Source of the DNA: RYN-230 sp963770545
Lineage (GTDB): Bacteria > Actinomycetota > Actinomycetes > Streptosporangiales > Streptosporangiaceae
Direction: 5' to 3'
DNA length: 64,000 nucleotides
NCBI GenBank assembly: GCA_963770545.1
Contig: CAVYQF010000043.1
Coordinates: 1 to 64,000 of the forward strand
In this document: positions 7,160 through 15,609 of the stretch, piece by piece
Layout of the letters: each line of letters opens with the position of its first letter
How positions within the stretch are numbered: the stretch's first letter is position 1
Notes under the pieces: generated by a model
Databases searched by the model: none
What the model saw: only the letters and a program-made list of their open reading frames with translations
What the model was told of the DNA's origin: nothing
Program-made: the position numbers and the translations under genes

Positions 7160-7876
7160 ATGAACGATTACATCGCACTCGTAACCGGCGCCAACAAAGG
7201 CATCGGCCAGGAAATTGCCCGGCAGCTCGTGGCCGCCGGGTTCACGGTGTACGTCGGCTCCCGCGACCCGGAGCGCGGCCAGCAGGCCGTCAACGAGATC
7301 GGCGGCGGGGCCCGGCTCCTCGTACTCGACGTGACCGAGCCCACGAGCATCGCCGACGCGGCCCAGCAGGTCCACGACCTCGACATCCTGGTCAATAACG
7401 CCGGCATCATGGTGGATGGCCGGACGGCACCGGAGGCCGACGTGGACAGCTTCCGCCGGACGTACGAGACGAACGTGTTCGCGGTCCTCGCGGTCACCAA
7501 CGCCTTCCTGCCGGCGCTGCGGCGTTCCGCGCGGCCCCGGATCGTGAACGTCTCCAGCGGGACCGGATCGCTGACCTGGAGCACCGGCCCGGACGCGCAA
7601 TTCGCTGTCTCCAGAGGCACCGGCGCCGCGTACCGCTCGTCCAAGACGGCCCTGAACGCACTGACCGTGTTCTACGCCCAGGCCCTGGCCGGCGAGGGCT
7701 TCCGGGTGAATGCGCTCGCGCCCGGCCTGCGCAGGACCGACCTCAACGAGCGCGCCGCCGCCAGCGACGGGGATCCGGCGGAAGCGGCCGCGGGCGCCGT
7801 CCGGCTGGCCCTGCTCCCCGACGACGGCCCCACCGGCGAGTTCTTCTCCTGGGACGGAACCCCCGCGCCCTGGTAG
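7160..7876 (+). CDS. Short-chain dehydrogenase/reductase
   Basis: A 238-residue classical SDR. The N-terminal TGANKGIG nucleotide-binding motif, LDVTEP, DILVNNAGIMV, NVSSG and YRSSKTALNAL (catalytic Tyr-x-x-x-Lys) are all present, followed by RVNALAPG. It probably uses NADP(H), as judged by SRDPERG after strand 2. The TGANKGIG variant is common in carbonyl reductase-like SDRs. The start at 7160 is chosen over GTG 7151 because a -10 box overlaps the latter. The substrate is unknown. Confidence 0.9.
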   Translation: MNDYIALVTGANKGIGQEIARQLVAAGFTVYVGSRDPERGQQAVNEIGGGARLLVLDVTEPTSIADAAQQVHDLDILVNNAGIMVDGRTAPEADVDSFRRTYETNVFAVLAVTNAFLPALRRSARPRIVNVSSGTGSLTWSTGPDAQFAVSRGTGAAYRSSKTALNALTVFYAQALAGEGFRVNALAPGLRRTDLNERAAASDGDPAEAAAGAVRLALLPDDGPTGEFFSWDGTPAPW

Positions 7877-7926
7877 ATCACCCGGGCCGGACGGCGGCGT
7901 GAGCGGCCCGTCCATGCCGCCCCGTC

Positions 7927-7932
7927 CATAAT
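7927..7932 (+). promoter_or_regulatory. -10 box CATAAT, leaderless promoter
   Basis: CATAAT lies 6 nt before the GTG at 7939 of the GNAT gene, the standard leaderless spacing of this window. Confidence 0.5.
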
Positions 7933-7938
7933 GAGGCT

Positions 7939-8538
7939 GTGCCGCGACTCGTCACCCCCGCCGTTGCGCCCGGCAGACTCGCGCGGTTGCGCCAGCCCGT
8001 ACTGGAACAGGACGGCTTCGTGCTGCGGCCCTGGCGGGCGCCGGACGCGCCCGCCGTGGCCGAGGCCTACTCCGACCCCAGCATCCAGCGCTGGCACAAC
8101 CGGTCGATGAACGGGGCGGAAGCGCAGGCCTGGATCGCTTCGTGGCCCGGGCGGTGGGCCGAGGAGAACGGCGCCGGCTGGGCCATCGACGGGGCTTCCG
8201 GCCTCCTCGGGCAGATCAGCCTGCGCCGGGTGGACCTGGCCGAGGGGCTCACGGAGGTGTCCTACTGGGTGGTGCCCGCCGCCCGCGGCGACCGGGTCGC
8301 ACCGCGGGCCCTGTGCGCGCTGAGCGCGTGGCTGTTCGACCATCTCCGGCTGCACCGGGTCGAACTGGCCCACTCGGCGATGAACCCCAGCTCGTGCCGG
8401 GTCGCGGAACAGGCCGGCTTTCCGCTCGAGGGGACCAAGCGGGGCGAGTGCCTGCACCGCGACGGCTGGCACGACATGCACCTGCACGCCCGCCTGGCCG
8501 GCGACCCACGGCCGGCCCTGGCTGGCATGATGCCGTGA
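7939..8538 (+). CDS. GNAT-family N-acetyltransferase (RimJ-like)
   Basis: A 199-residue acetyltransferase. GFVLRPWRAPDAPAVAEAYS opens the domain, WAIDGASGLLGQISLRRVDL gives strands 2-4, YWVVPAARGDRVAPRALCAL is the cofactor loop, and LHRVELAHSAMNPSSCRVAE with QAGFPLEGTKRG closes it. That layout matches ribosomal-protein-type or aminoglycoside-type GNATs. The GTG start is supported by a -10 box 6 nt upstream. The thioesterase gene follows 33 bp later. Confidence 0.85.
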   Translation: MPRLVTPAVAPGRLARLRQPVLEQDGFVLRPWRAPDAPAVAEAYSDPSIQRWHNRSMNGAEAQAWIASWPGRWAEENGAGWAIDGASGLLGQISLRRVDLAEGLTEVSYWVVPAARGDRVAPRALCALSAWLFDHLRLHRVELAHSAMNPSSCRVAEQAGFPLEGTKRGECLHRDGWHDMHLHARLAGDPRPALAGMMP

Positions 8539-8571
8539 GGCCGCTGGGATAAGAAACTGTGGGGTGAGCAC

Positions 8572-8967
8572 GTGGACGCGATATTCGAGCATCCCGTCGA
8601 TGTCCGGTGGCGGGACACGGACGCCCTGGGCCACGTCAACCACGCGGTGTTCCTGACCTACCTCGAGGAAGGCCGGGACGCCTTCTTCATGCAGACCTTC
8701 GGCGGCGAACCCGATTACGTGGTGGCCCGGATCGAGATCGACCTGCGGGCCGAGGTCCGCCACCCGCAGCGCCGGGTGGCGGTACGCCTGGCCGTGGAAC
8801 ACCTGGGCACGACGAGCCTCACCACCCGCGAGACGATCCTCACCCCGGCGGGGGAGATCGCCGCCGAGGCGCGCGTCGTCACCGTCCGGTGGGATCGCCG
8901 GGCCCGCAAACCTGTCCCCTTCAGCGAGACCGAACGGGCCCGGCTGACCGCCGTCATTGAACGTTGA
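8572..8967 (+). CDS. Acyl-CoA thioesterase (4HBT hotdog fold)
   Basis: A 131-residue hotdog-fold protein. The motif WRDTDALGHVNHAVFLTYLE near residue 12 carries the catalytic Asp/Asn-His pattern of 4-hydroxybenzoyl-CoA thioesterase-like enzymes. AEVRHPQRRVAVRLAVEHLG and FSETERARL complete the family signature. It probably hydrolyses acyl-CoA thioesters, but the chain length is unknown. The start is the GTG at 8572, because the upstream GTGs run into stops. It converges with the RIO kinase gene (31 bp between stops). Confidence 0.85.
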   Translation: MDAIFEHPVDVRWRDTDALGHVNHAVFLTYLEEGRDAFFMQTFGGEPDYVVARIEIDLRAEVRHPQRRVAVRLAVEHLGTTSLTTRETILTPAGEIAAEARVVTVRWDRRARKPVPFSETERARLTAVIER

Positions 8968-8998
8968 CCGGGTTCTGGCGCACGGGCCAGCGCAGCGG

Positions 8999-9916
8999 TT
9001 ATCCGGTGAGCCGGGCTTCGCGCCGCAGCAGCGCAGGAAGTTCCCCGGGTTCGGGTGACACGCCGGACAGGCCGCGCGCGGCGAACCACCGGGCCACGTT
9101 CACCGCGTCCCGGTCCAGGAATTCCGCGCCGCGCGGGTTGGCGATCACGTCCACGACCTGAGGCAGGTCGATCATGATCAGCCGGCCCTGGTGGACCAGC
9201 AGGTTGTAGGCGGACAGGTCGCCGTGGGCCAGACCAGCAGCGGCCAGGACCACCAGCGCCTCCACCAGCTGCTCCCACAGCCCGGCCAGCTCGCGGCCCT
9301 CGGGGCGGATCTCGGCGAGCCGGGGCGCGGCGCTGCCGTCGGGCTCGCCGATGAACTCCAGCAGCAGCTCGGTGCCGAGTACCTGCACCGGGTACGGGAC
9401 CGGCACCCCGTAGCCGTGCAGCTGGGACAGCGCGGCGAACTCGGCGTTCACCCACTGCCGGGCGATCATCTGCCGCCCGGCCGCGGTGCGCTGGGCCATC
9501 GCGCGGGTGTCCCGGGATTCGCGGACCCGGCGGCCCTCCAGGTAGGCGCTGTCGCGCTGGAACATCTTGTGGTCGGCGTCCCGGTACCGTTTGGCCGCCA
9601 GCAGGCAGGAGCGGCCGCCGCCGGGCACGCCGCGGCGCAGCAGGAAGACGTCGGCTTCCTTGCCGGTCTTCAGGATGCCCAGCTCGGTGTCAACCGCGGC
9701 CAGGTCGGTCACCAGCCAGCGCGGGTAAGGCTCAGGTCCCCGCTCGAGCGGCGCCGACTGGTCCCAGGTGGACCAGCGGTCGCCTTCGGGCAGGCCGTGG
9801 ACGGCCTCGAGGGCGTCCAGGGCGGGTAGCGCGCGGCGATGCCGGTTGCGTTTGGCGAAGGTGGGTTCGTCGTCGTCAAACCGCCACTTGCGGCGGCGGA
9901 AGGCAGAATCGGGCAC
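8999..9916 (-). CDS. RIO-type serine/threonine protein kinase
   Basis: A 305-residue RIO1-like kinase. LKTGKEADVFLLRRG (about residue 82) is the RIO nucleotide loop, LLAAKRYRD holds the ATP lysine, HGDLSAYNLLVHQGR is the catalytic loop, and MIDLPQVVDVIANPRG is the metal-binding loop. The first 60 residues are a basic leader (RRRKWRFDDDEP, KRNRHRRALPAL). RIO kinases act in ribosome assembly in archaea and eukaryotes. The role of actinobacterial members is not established. It is transcribed alone. Confidence 0.9.
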   Translation of the reverse strand: MPDSAFRRRKWRFDDDEPTFAKRNRHRRALPALDALEAVHGLPEGDRWSTWDQSAPLERGPEPYPRWLVTDLAAVDTELGILKTGKEADVFLLRRGVPGGGRSCLLAAKRYRDADHKMFQRDSAYLEGRRVRESRDTRAMAQRTAAGRQMIARQWVNAEFAALSQLHGYGVPVPYPVQVLGTELLLEFIGEPDGSAAPRLAEIRPEGRELAGLWEQLVEALVVLAAAGLAHGDLSAYNLLVHQGRLIMIDLPQVVDVIANPRGAEFLDRDAVNVARWFAARGLSGVSPEPGELPALLRREARLTG

Positions 9917-10192
9917 GGGTGGTGCTCCTCAGGCAGACGGTCAGGGCGGGCAGCATGAACTGCGAAACGGGCGCACGCATGATCAGCCCTCCTTCCGCTC
10001 GGCCGGCATCGCCGGCACTCAGCCTGTGACGCTCAGGCTGCCAGCCGCGCGCGGCCGGGGCAACCGAATTTCCCGGCCCTCCCCTGCCGGTGATGACGTG
10101 GAAGAACTAAAGATCTAACGTTCAATAACGGCCCTACCGGCCTGCTGCTACTCGCCGCGCCATGTCGTTTCAACGAGGAAGGGCTGACCCCC

Positions 10193-11332
10193 GTGGTGGA
10201 TGTGCCAGGAACCTGCGACGCCCGGTTCGAGCCGGTCCGGGACGTGCTCGCCGAACAGCTCGACTCGGGCCACGACACGGGCGCGAGCATCGCGGTCAAC
10301 ATCGACGGCCAGACGGTGGTCAACCTCTGGGGCGGCTGGCGTGATGAGGAGCACCGCACGCCCTGGACCGAGAACACCATCACCAACGTCTGGTCCACCT
10401 CCAAGACCGTCACCAACCTGGCCGCCCTGATGCTGATCGACCGGGGGCTCCTCGATCCCTACTCGCCGGTCGCGAAGTACTGGCCGGAGTTCGCCGAGAA
10501 CGGCAAGGAACGCATCGAGGTCCGGCACATCCTCAGCCACACCTCCGGCGTGTCCGGCTGGGAGGCGCCGTTCACGACCGAGGACATGTACGACCGGGAC
10601 GCCGCCACCCGCCAGCTCGCCACCCAGGCGCCCTGGTGGGAACCTGGCACCGCGTCGGGTTATCACGCGCAGAATCAGGGCCACCTGGTTGGTGAGCTGG
10701 TGCGCCGCCTGACCGGCCAGCCCCTGAAGACCTTCGTCGCGCAGGAGATCGCCGGCCCGCTCGGTGCCGACTTCCAGATCGGCGCGGCCGAGGCCGACTG
10801 GGACCGGATCGCGCCGGTCACCCCGCCGCCTCCGCTGCCCTTCGACCTGGCCAGCCTGGACCCCGAAAGTCCGGTGTACAAGACCTTCACCGGACCGGTG
10901 GCCGACGCCGGCGCCGCGAACACGCCCGCCTGGCGGCACGCGGAACTGGGTGCGCTCAACGGCCACGGGAACGCCCGCTCGGTGGCCCGCATCCTCCGGG
11001 TGCTGGCCCTGGGCGGCGAGGCCGGCGGCGTGCGGTTGCTGTCGCCGGACACCATCAGCCTGATTTTCGACGAGCAGAGCCATGGCCCGGACCTCGTCCT
11101 CGGCGTCCCGCTGCGCTTCGGCATCGGCTACGCGCTGCCCGAGACCGAGACCGTGCCCTACATCCCGCTGGGGCGGACCTGTTTCTGGGGTGGGTGGGGC
11201 GGCTCGGTCATCCTCATGGACCTCGACGCCCGGACCACCATCAGCTACATGATGAACAAGATGGGACCCGGCATCATCGGCTCGGACCGCTCCGAGGCGT
11301 ACGTCCGCGCCATCCAGGGTTGCCTGACCTGA
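10193..11332 (+). CDS. Serine hydrolase, beta-lactamase/EstB family
   Basis: A 379-residue class C beta-lactamase-fold esterase. The SxxK motif is STSK at residues 68-71 (NVWSTSKTVTNLAALMLIDR). The Tyr motif region is GYHAQNQGHLVGELV, and a late FWGGWGGSVILMDLD supplies the KTG-like strand. There is no signal peptide, so this is a cytosolic esterase or peptidase rather than a resistance enzyme. The GTG start at 10193 follows a gene-free stretch of 276 bp shared with the divergent RIO kinase gene. Confidence 0.9.
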   Translation: MVDVPGTCDARFEPVRDVLAEQLDSGHDTGASIAVNIDGQTVVNLWGGWRDEEHRTPWTENTITNVWSTSKTVTNLAALMLIDRGLLDPYSPVAKYWPEFAENGKERIEVRHILSHTSGVSGWEAPFTTEDMYDRDAATRQLATQAPWWEPGTASGYHAQNQGHLVGELVRRLTGQPLKTFVAQEIAGPLGADFQIGAAEADWDRIAPVTPPPPLPFDLASLDPESPVYKTFTGPVADAGAANTPAWRHAELGALNGHGNARSVARILRVLALGGEAGGVRLLSPDTISLIFDEQSHGPDLVLGVPLRFGIGYALPETETVPYIPLGRTCFWGGWGGSVILMDLDARTTISYMMNKMGPGIIGSDRSEAYVRAIQGCLT

Positions 11333-11353
11333 CCTGAGCTCAGCTGACCTGAT

Positions 11354-11743
11354 CTAACGGTTCCTGAGGTAGCCGTCGGCGAGCTTGGGCGGCGCGCACG
11401 CGAGCCAGCCGTCGGTGATCGCGTCGCGCAGCGACTGGTCCGCTACCCCCGGCAGCTGGATGAGCACGGCGGAATACCCGTCGAAGTGCGGAATCGTGAA
11501 AAAGGGGCCCGGGTTCGCGGCGAGCACGGCGTCCTTCTCGCCGAGGTCCTCGACACGGACTGCGAGGATGGGCCCGTCCGGCGGGGTCTCGTCGCCGAAC
11601 CGCCGCAGGTCGGCCTTACTGAACGGCCGTTCCCACGCGAACGCCTTCCCGGCCACGTACCACGTCCGGTTCCCGTGCCGCTGATTCTCAGTGACCTCGG
11701 GCAACTCTGCGGCCATCCGGGCTACGTCCTCGATAGTCGCCAC
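11354..11743 (-). CDS. MmcQ/YjbR-family protein
   Basis: A 129-residue protein of the MmcQ/YjbR (CyaY-like fold) family. It shows VARMAAELPEVTENQRHGNR, YVAGKAFAWERP, FFTIPHFDGYSAVLIQLPG and DAITDGWLACAP. Function is unknown, though the double-wing fold hints at nucleic-acid or ligand binding. The GTG start is preceded by a -10 box at 6 nt. The DAO-type oxidase gene ends 9 bp upstream but has its own direction and start. A related copy is at 47705. Confidence 0.8.
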   Translation of the reverse strand: MATIEDVARMAAELPEVTENQRHGNRTWYVAGKAFAWERPFSKADLRRFGDETPPDGPILAVRVEDLGEKDAVLAANPGPFFTIPHFDGYSAVLIQLPGVADQSLRDAITDGWLACAPPKLADGYLRNR

Positions 11744-11749
11744 GGTCCT

Positions 11750-11755
11750 ACGCTA
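11750..11755 (-). promoter_or_regulatory. -10 box TAGCGT, leaderless promoter
   Basis: On the minus strand TAGCGT lies 6 nt before the GTG at 11743. It overlaps the stop of the upstream oxidase gene, so the YjbR-like gene can be expressed separately. Confidence 0.5.
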
Positions 11756-12862
11756 CTGGCGCAGCGGGTCGAAGGGCACGAGGTCGAGGCCGGGATCCAG
11801 GCCCAGGGCGGCCCGGGCGGCGACGCCGCCCGCGTACGGCCCCATGGTCAGCCCCTCCGCGCCCAGGCCGGTGGCCACGAACAGCCCGGCCACGCCGGGC
11901 ACCGGGCCCAGCAGCGGGCAGTCGCCGGGACCCGCCGGGCGAAAGCCCACCCGGGTTTCCAGGTAGGTCGCGGATCCGAGGCCCGGGGCCACGGTCAGGG
12001 CCTCCGCCAGGACCTGGGACAAACCCGCCGCGGTCACCCGGTGATCGAAGCCGGCACCCGGCTCCCGGGTCGCGCCGACGACCACCCGGGAACCCTCGAA
12101 GGCGAGCAGATAGTGGCCACTGCCGACGGGCAGGACCACCGGCCAGTGACGCGTGTCCGTCGATCCCAGCGAGAGGTGCACGATCTGGCCGCGCTGCGGG
12201 GCGACCCGGACCACGGCACCGGCCGGCTCCAGGAAAGACGTCGTCCAGGCGCCGGTGGCCGCGACGACGGCGTCCGCCTCGATCAGTTCCCGGTCCGCCA
12301 GCACACCGGCGGCCCGCCCAGCCCGGCACACCAGCGCCGCATCGCCCCCCCGGATCGTCGCCCCTTTCCGGCACGCCGCCCTGACCAGGGCGTCTCTGAA
12401 CTTCCGGCCATCCACCCGCGCCGCGCCCGGGATGTGCACCGCGGGCATGTGCGGGCGCAGCGGCGGGAACAGGCGCTGGACCGCGGAGCCGGTGACGACC
12501 TGGACGTCCCCCATCTCGGGGTGCCCGGCCCGCTGGGCCTCGAGCCTGACCCGGACCGGCTCCAGCTCATCCTCACGGTCGGCTACGACGATCGCCCCGG
12601 ACTGACGGTAGGAAACATCGCCCTCACCGAGGTCCGCGAGCTCGGCCACCAGGGCGGGGTAGACCTGCGCCGCAGCGCAGGCGAACTCGTATCCCCCGGG
12701 ATCGTCCACCCCGGAAGTCCAGGGGCAGATGATTCCCGCGCCGGCCGCGGTCGCCTGGCCGGGCCACCCCGCATCGATCAGGGTGACTTCCGCCCCCAGG
12801 CTGCTCGCCGCGTAGGCACAGGCACTTCCCACGATTCCTGCGCCCACCACGACCAGCCGCAT
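11753..12862 (-). CDS. FAD-dependent D-amino-acid oxidase-family oxidoreductase
   Basis: A 369-residue DAO-fold flavoenzyme. The N-terminal VVVGAGIVGSACAYAASSLG is the FAD-binding GxGxxG loop, followed by an acidic residue at VTLIDAGW. ATGAWTTSFLEP, RVAPQRGQIVHLSL and the C-terminal RPAGPGDCPLLGP and GLGAEGLTMGP are the second FAD contacts. It oxidises an amine or amino acid such as glycine, sarcosine or a D-amino acid, with the substrate unknown. The gene is upstream of the YjbR-like gene on the same strand. Confidence 0.9.
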   Translation of the reverse strand: MRLVVVGAGIVGSACAYAASSLGAEVTLIDAGWPGQATAAGAGIICPWTSGVDDPGGYEFACAAAQVYPALVAELADLGEGDVSYRQSGAIVVADREDELEPVRVRLEAQRAGHPEMGDVQVVTGSAVQRLFPPLRPHMPAVHIPGAARVDGRKFRDALVRAACRKGATIRGGDAALVCRAGRAAGVLADRELIEADAVVAATGAWTTSFLEPAGAVVRVAPQRGQIVHLSLGSTDTRHWPVVLPVGSGHYLLAFEGSRVVVGATREPGAGFDHRVTAAGLSQVLAEALTVAPGLGSATYLETRVGFRPAGPGDCPLLGPVPGVAGLFVATGLGAEGLTMGPYAGGVAARAALGLDPGLDLVPFDPLRQ

Positions 12863-12973
12863 GCGGTTCTCCTCCCGGAACGATCTCCCCCGGAATCCTC
12901 CCGCGTGTGGCTGACCGGAAACCTGCCGGTCGCCGACCCGGTGAACCAGCTTGCCAGTCAGTGGCCCGGCCGC

Positions 12974-13651
12974 TTAGTAGGTGGCCCGGCCGCCGCTCAG
13001 GTCATACACGGCGCCAGTCGAGAAACTGCACTTGTCCGAGGCCAGCCAGGCCACGAGTTCCGCGACCTCCTCAGGCCGCCCCAGCCGGCGCATGGGGATG
13101 AGGCTGGTCATGTACTCCAGCACCTCGGGGGTGTTGTCGGCGTTCATGGGCGTCTCGATGACCGCAGGCGCGATCGCGTTGACGAGGACCCCGCTGGTGG
13201 CGAGTTCCTTGCCCAGCGACTTGGTCATCCCGATCACAGCCGCCTTGGTCGCCGAGTAGGCCCCGAGCCGGGGGTTGCCATCCTTGCCCGCCATGCTGGC
13301 CAGGTTGACGATCCGGCCCCACCCGCGGTCCCGCATGCCGGGCACCACGGCGCGGCACATGTGAAACGTGCCGGTCACGTTGACGGCGAACGTCGCCGCC
13401 CACTCCTGGTCGCTGACCTCCCACAGCGGCTTGTTGGGACCGACGATGCCGGCCGAGTTGACCAGGATGTCCACCGGGCCGATCCTCTCGATGGCCGCGC
13501 CGACCGCGGCCGCGTCGGTCACGTCGGCCACCACGTCCGCGTCCCCGGACACATCCAGCGTGATCACGGTGATCCCGTCCTGGCCGAGCCGCTGAGCGGT
13601 GGCCCGGCCGATGCCGCTGGCTCCGCCGGTGATGACAGCTGTGCGGGACAT
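12974..13651 (-). CDS. SDR-family oxidoreductase (FabG-like)
   Basis: A 225-residue SDR with AVITGGASGIGRATAQRLGQ, DILVNSAGIVG, VNLASMAG, YSATKAAVIGMTKSLGKELA (catalytic Tyr/Lys) and the C-terminal SFSTGAVYDLSGG. It probably acts as a 3-oxoacyl reductase or sugar/steroid dehydrogenase. The start is the ATG at 13651 with GGAAG upstream; a 21-residue upstream extension in frame has no family support. The next gene, a zinc alcohol dehydrogenase, is divergent 110 bp away, so the two may share a regulator. Confidence 0.9.
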   Translation of the reverse strand: MSRTAVITGGASGIGRATAQRLGQDGITVITLDVSGDADVVADVTDAAAVGAAIERIGPVDILVNSAGIVGPNKPLWEVSDQEWAATFAVNVTGTFHMCRAVVPGMRDRGWGRIVNLASMAGKDGNPRLGAYSATKAAVIGMTKSLGKELATSGVLVNAIAPAVIETPMNADNTPEVLEYMTSLIPMRRLGRPEEVAELVAWLASDKCSFSTGAVYDLSGGRATY

Positions 13652-13761
13652 GGTCTTCCTTCCGTAGCGGACAGGCACAATCAACGAGAACGTTAGGATC
13701 GCAGCATCCGGCACGCAGGCGGCATTCGCCGTGGCCGCCGCCGGATCGGGGAGGGCGGGGC

Positions 13762-14775
13762 ATGCGGGCGTTCGTACTCACCGGCCCGCGCCAGTTCACC
13801 GTGGCCGAGGTCGAGCCGCCCGTGCCCGCGCCCGGCCAGGTCGTGGTGGACGTCGAACGCGCCGGGGTGTGCGGGACCGACGTCGAGTTTTTCACCGGCC
13901 ACATGGCGTACCTGCATCAGGGCCACGCGACGTACCCTATGCGGCCCGGCCACGAATGGTGCGGCGCGGTGTCGGCCGTCGGGGCCGGGGTGGATCCGGC
14001 GTGGGCGGGCCAGCGGGTCACCGGCGATACCATGCTCGGCTGCGGCCGCTGTCACCGCTGCCGCAGCGGGCGGCAGCACGTCTGCGAGGAACGCTTCGAG
14101 ATCGGTGTCCGGGGCGGCTGGCCCGGCGCCCTGGCGGAGCAGGTGCCGGTGCCGGTCACGGCCTTGCGCGCCCTGCCGGACAGCGTCGGCGCGACGGCTG
14201 GGGCGATGGTCGAGCCGGCCGGAAGTGCCCTGCGGGCCGTTCGGGCCGCCGCCCTGGCGCCCGGCGACACTCTCCTGGTCCTGGGCGCGGGAACGATCGC
14301 CCTGCTCGTCGCGCAGTTCGCGCTGGCGCACAGGGCCGTTGTCCATGTTCTGGGCCTGACCCAGCCGTCGCTGGACTTCGCGCGGACGCTGGGCGTGCAC
14401 GGCGCGTGGACCGCGGCCCAGCTGCCCGCCGTCCCCTTTGACGCGATCATCGACTGCTCTACCGGCACCGAACTCCCGGCCCTGGCCCTGGACCTGATCG
14501 AGCCGGGTAAGCGGATCGTGTTCGTGGGCCTGTCCGCGGAGCCCAGCCTGATCGACACCCGCACCATGGTGCTCAAGGACGTCACCGCGGTCGGGATCCT
14601 CAGCGCCTCCCCCGCCCTCGACGGCGTGATCGAGCACTACGCCTCCGGAGCAGTCGACCCGGGCCCGCTCGTGGCGGCCACCGTCGGGCTCGACCGGGTC
14701 GGCGACGTCCTGGCCGGCCTCCGCCCGGCTGGGGCAGGCCCCGGGCCGAAGATCCACGTCGATCCCCGCCGCTGA
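13762..14775 (+). CDS. Zinc-binding medium-chain alcohol/polyol dehydrogenase
   Basis: A 337-residue MDR enzyme. The catalytic-zinc motifs are CGTDVEFF (Cys) and PGHEWCG (His-Glu). The structural-zinc cluster is CGRCHRCRSGRQHVC. The NAD-binding fold starts at LLVLGAGTIALLVAQF. The group resembles threonine, sorbitol or L-idonate dehydrogenases. The ATG is preceded by GGGGAGGG. It is divergent from the SDR gene and followed by an NPD-type reductase, suggesting a small redox pathway of unknown substrate. Confidence 0.9.
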   Translation: MRAFVLTGPRQFTVAEVEPPVPAPGQVVVDVERAGVCGTDVEFFTGHMAYLHQGHATYPMRPGHEWCGAVSAVGAGVDPAWAGQRVTGDTMLGCGRCHRCRSGRQHVCEERFEIGVRGGWPGALAEQVPVPVTALRALPDSVGATAGAMVEPAGSALRAVRAAALAPGDTLLVLGAGTIALLVAQFALAHRAVVHVLGLTQPSLDFARTLGVHGAWTAAQLPAVPFDAIIDCSTGTELPALALDLIEPGKRIVFVGLSAEPSLIDTRTMVLKDVTAVGILSASPALDGVIEHYASGAVDPGPLVAATVGLDRVGDVLAGLRPAGAGPGPKIHVDPRR

Positions 14776-14818
14776 GCGGGCCGGGGGCGGCGCCCTGCGG
14801 GACCTGCGGCGCCGGAAG

Positions 14819-14824
14819 TAGGGT
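14819..14824 (+). promoter_or_regulatory. -10 box TAGGGT, leaderless promoter
   Basis: TAGGGT lies 6 nt before the ATG at 14831 of the NAD(P)-binding protein gene. Confidence 0.45.
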
Positions 14825-14830
14825 GCCAGC

Positions 14831-15403
14831 ATGAGGATCGCGATCATCGGGACGGGGCACATCGGGGGCGCGCTGGGCGCGAAGTGGCTGGCGGCCGGGC
14901 ATGAGGTGGTGTACGGCGCCCGCCGGGCATCGACCGAGGGACCGGAAGGCGCACCAGTCCGGCCGGTGGCCGAGGCGCTGGCCGACGCCGAGGTCGTGGT
15001 GCTGGCGCTGCCCGGAGGGGCCGTCGCCGACCTGGTCGCGGAGCATGGGCCGGCGCTGGCGGGCACGATCGTGATCGACGCGGCCAACCGGATGGGCGGG
15101 CCGGAATTCAGCAGCCGGAAAGAGATCGCAGCGGCCGCGCCGACCGCCCAGTACGTGCGCGCCTTCAACTCACTGGGCTGGGAGAACTTCGCCGACCCCC
15201 CCGCCGGCGCGGCGCTCATCTTCGCCTCTGACCCCGGGGCCCGGGCGGTGGCCCAGGACCTCATCACGGCGGTCGGGCTCCGGCCCGAATACGTCGGTGA
15301 CGCCGACGCCACCGGGATCGTCAACAGCCTGCTGCCGCTATGGATGGCGCTGGTCAGGGAGCACGGCGGGAACCGCAGGCTCGCGCTGCGCGTCGTCACC
15401 TGA
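14831..15403 (+). CDS. NADPH-dependent F420 reductase-like (NPD-type) protein
   Basis: A 190-residue protein with the N-terminal Rossmann loop IAIIGTGHIGGALGAKWLAA and then VVYGARRAS (phosphate-binding Arg, NADPH preference), VVLALPGGAVADLV and DAANRMG. This is the F420-dependent NADP reductase/6-phosphogluconate-dehydrogenase N-domain family. Many actinobacterial copies act on unknown substrates. The end, LALRVVT, is the family's normal terminus, so the gene is complete. Confidence 0.85.
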   Translation: MRIAIIGTGHIGGALGAKWLAAGHEVVYGARRASTEGPEGAPVRPVAEALADAEVVVLALPGGAVADLVAEHGPALAGTIVIDAANRMGGPEFSSRKEIAAAAPTAQYVRAFNSLGWENFADPPAGAALIFASDPGARAVAQDLITAVGLRPEYVGDADATGIVNSLLPLWMALVREHGGNRRLALRVVT

Positions 15404-15609
15404 CGCACGGCGCCGGCCGCAGGCCTGCCGCAGGTGCGGCCGGTGAATCCAGGCAGGCCCAGGTATGACTTGCCCGCCCGCAGCGCTTGTGAGACAGTCA
15501 TCCGGATTGCGGCAGTTTCGGTTCACACCGCGTGGGCGCTGCCGCCAGTGCACCTCGTTCCCGGCTCTGATCATCGTCGATTGAGCCGCGACAATTTAAT
15601 GGGGGATTG

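Noticed and set aside
11486..13696. A 736-codon open frame on the plus strand
   Set aside because: It is antisense to the YjbR, DAO-type oxidase and SDR genes, all with clear motifs. Long antisense frames are expected at this GC content, and the translation is Arg/Gly/Pro/His-rich without motifs.
13693..15501. A 602-codon open frame on the minus strand
   Set aside because: Antisense to the zinc dehydrogenase and NPD-type genes, whose catalytic motifs are intact.
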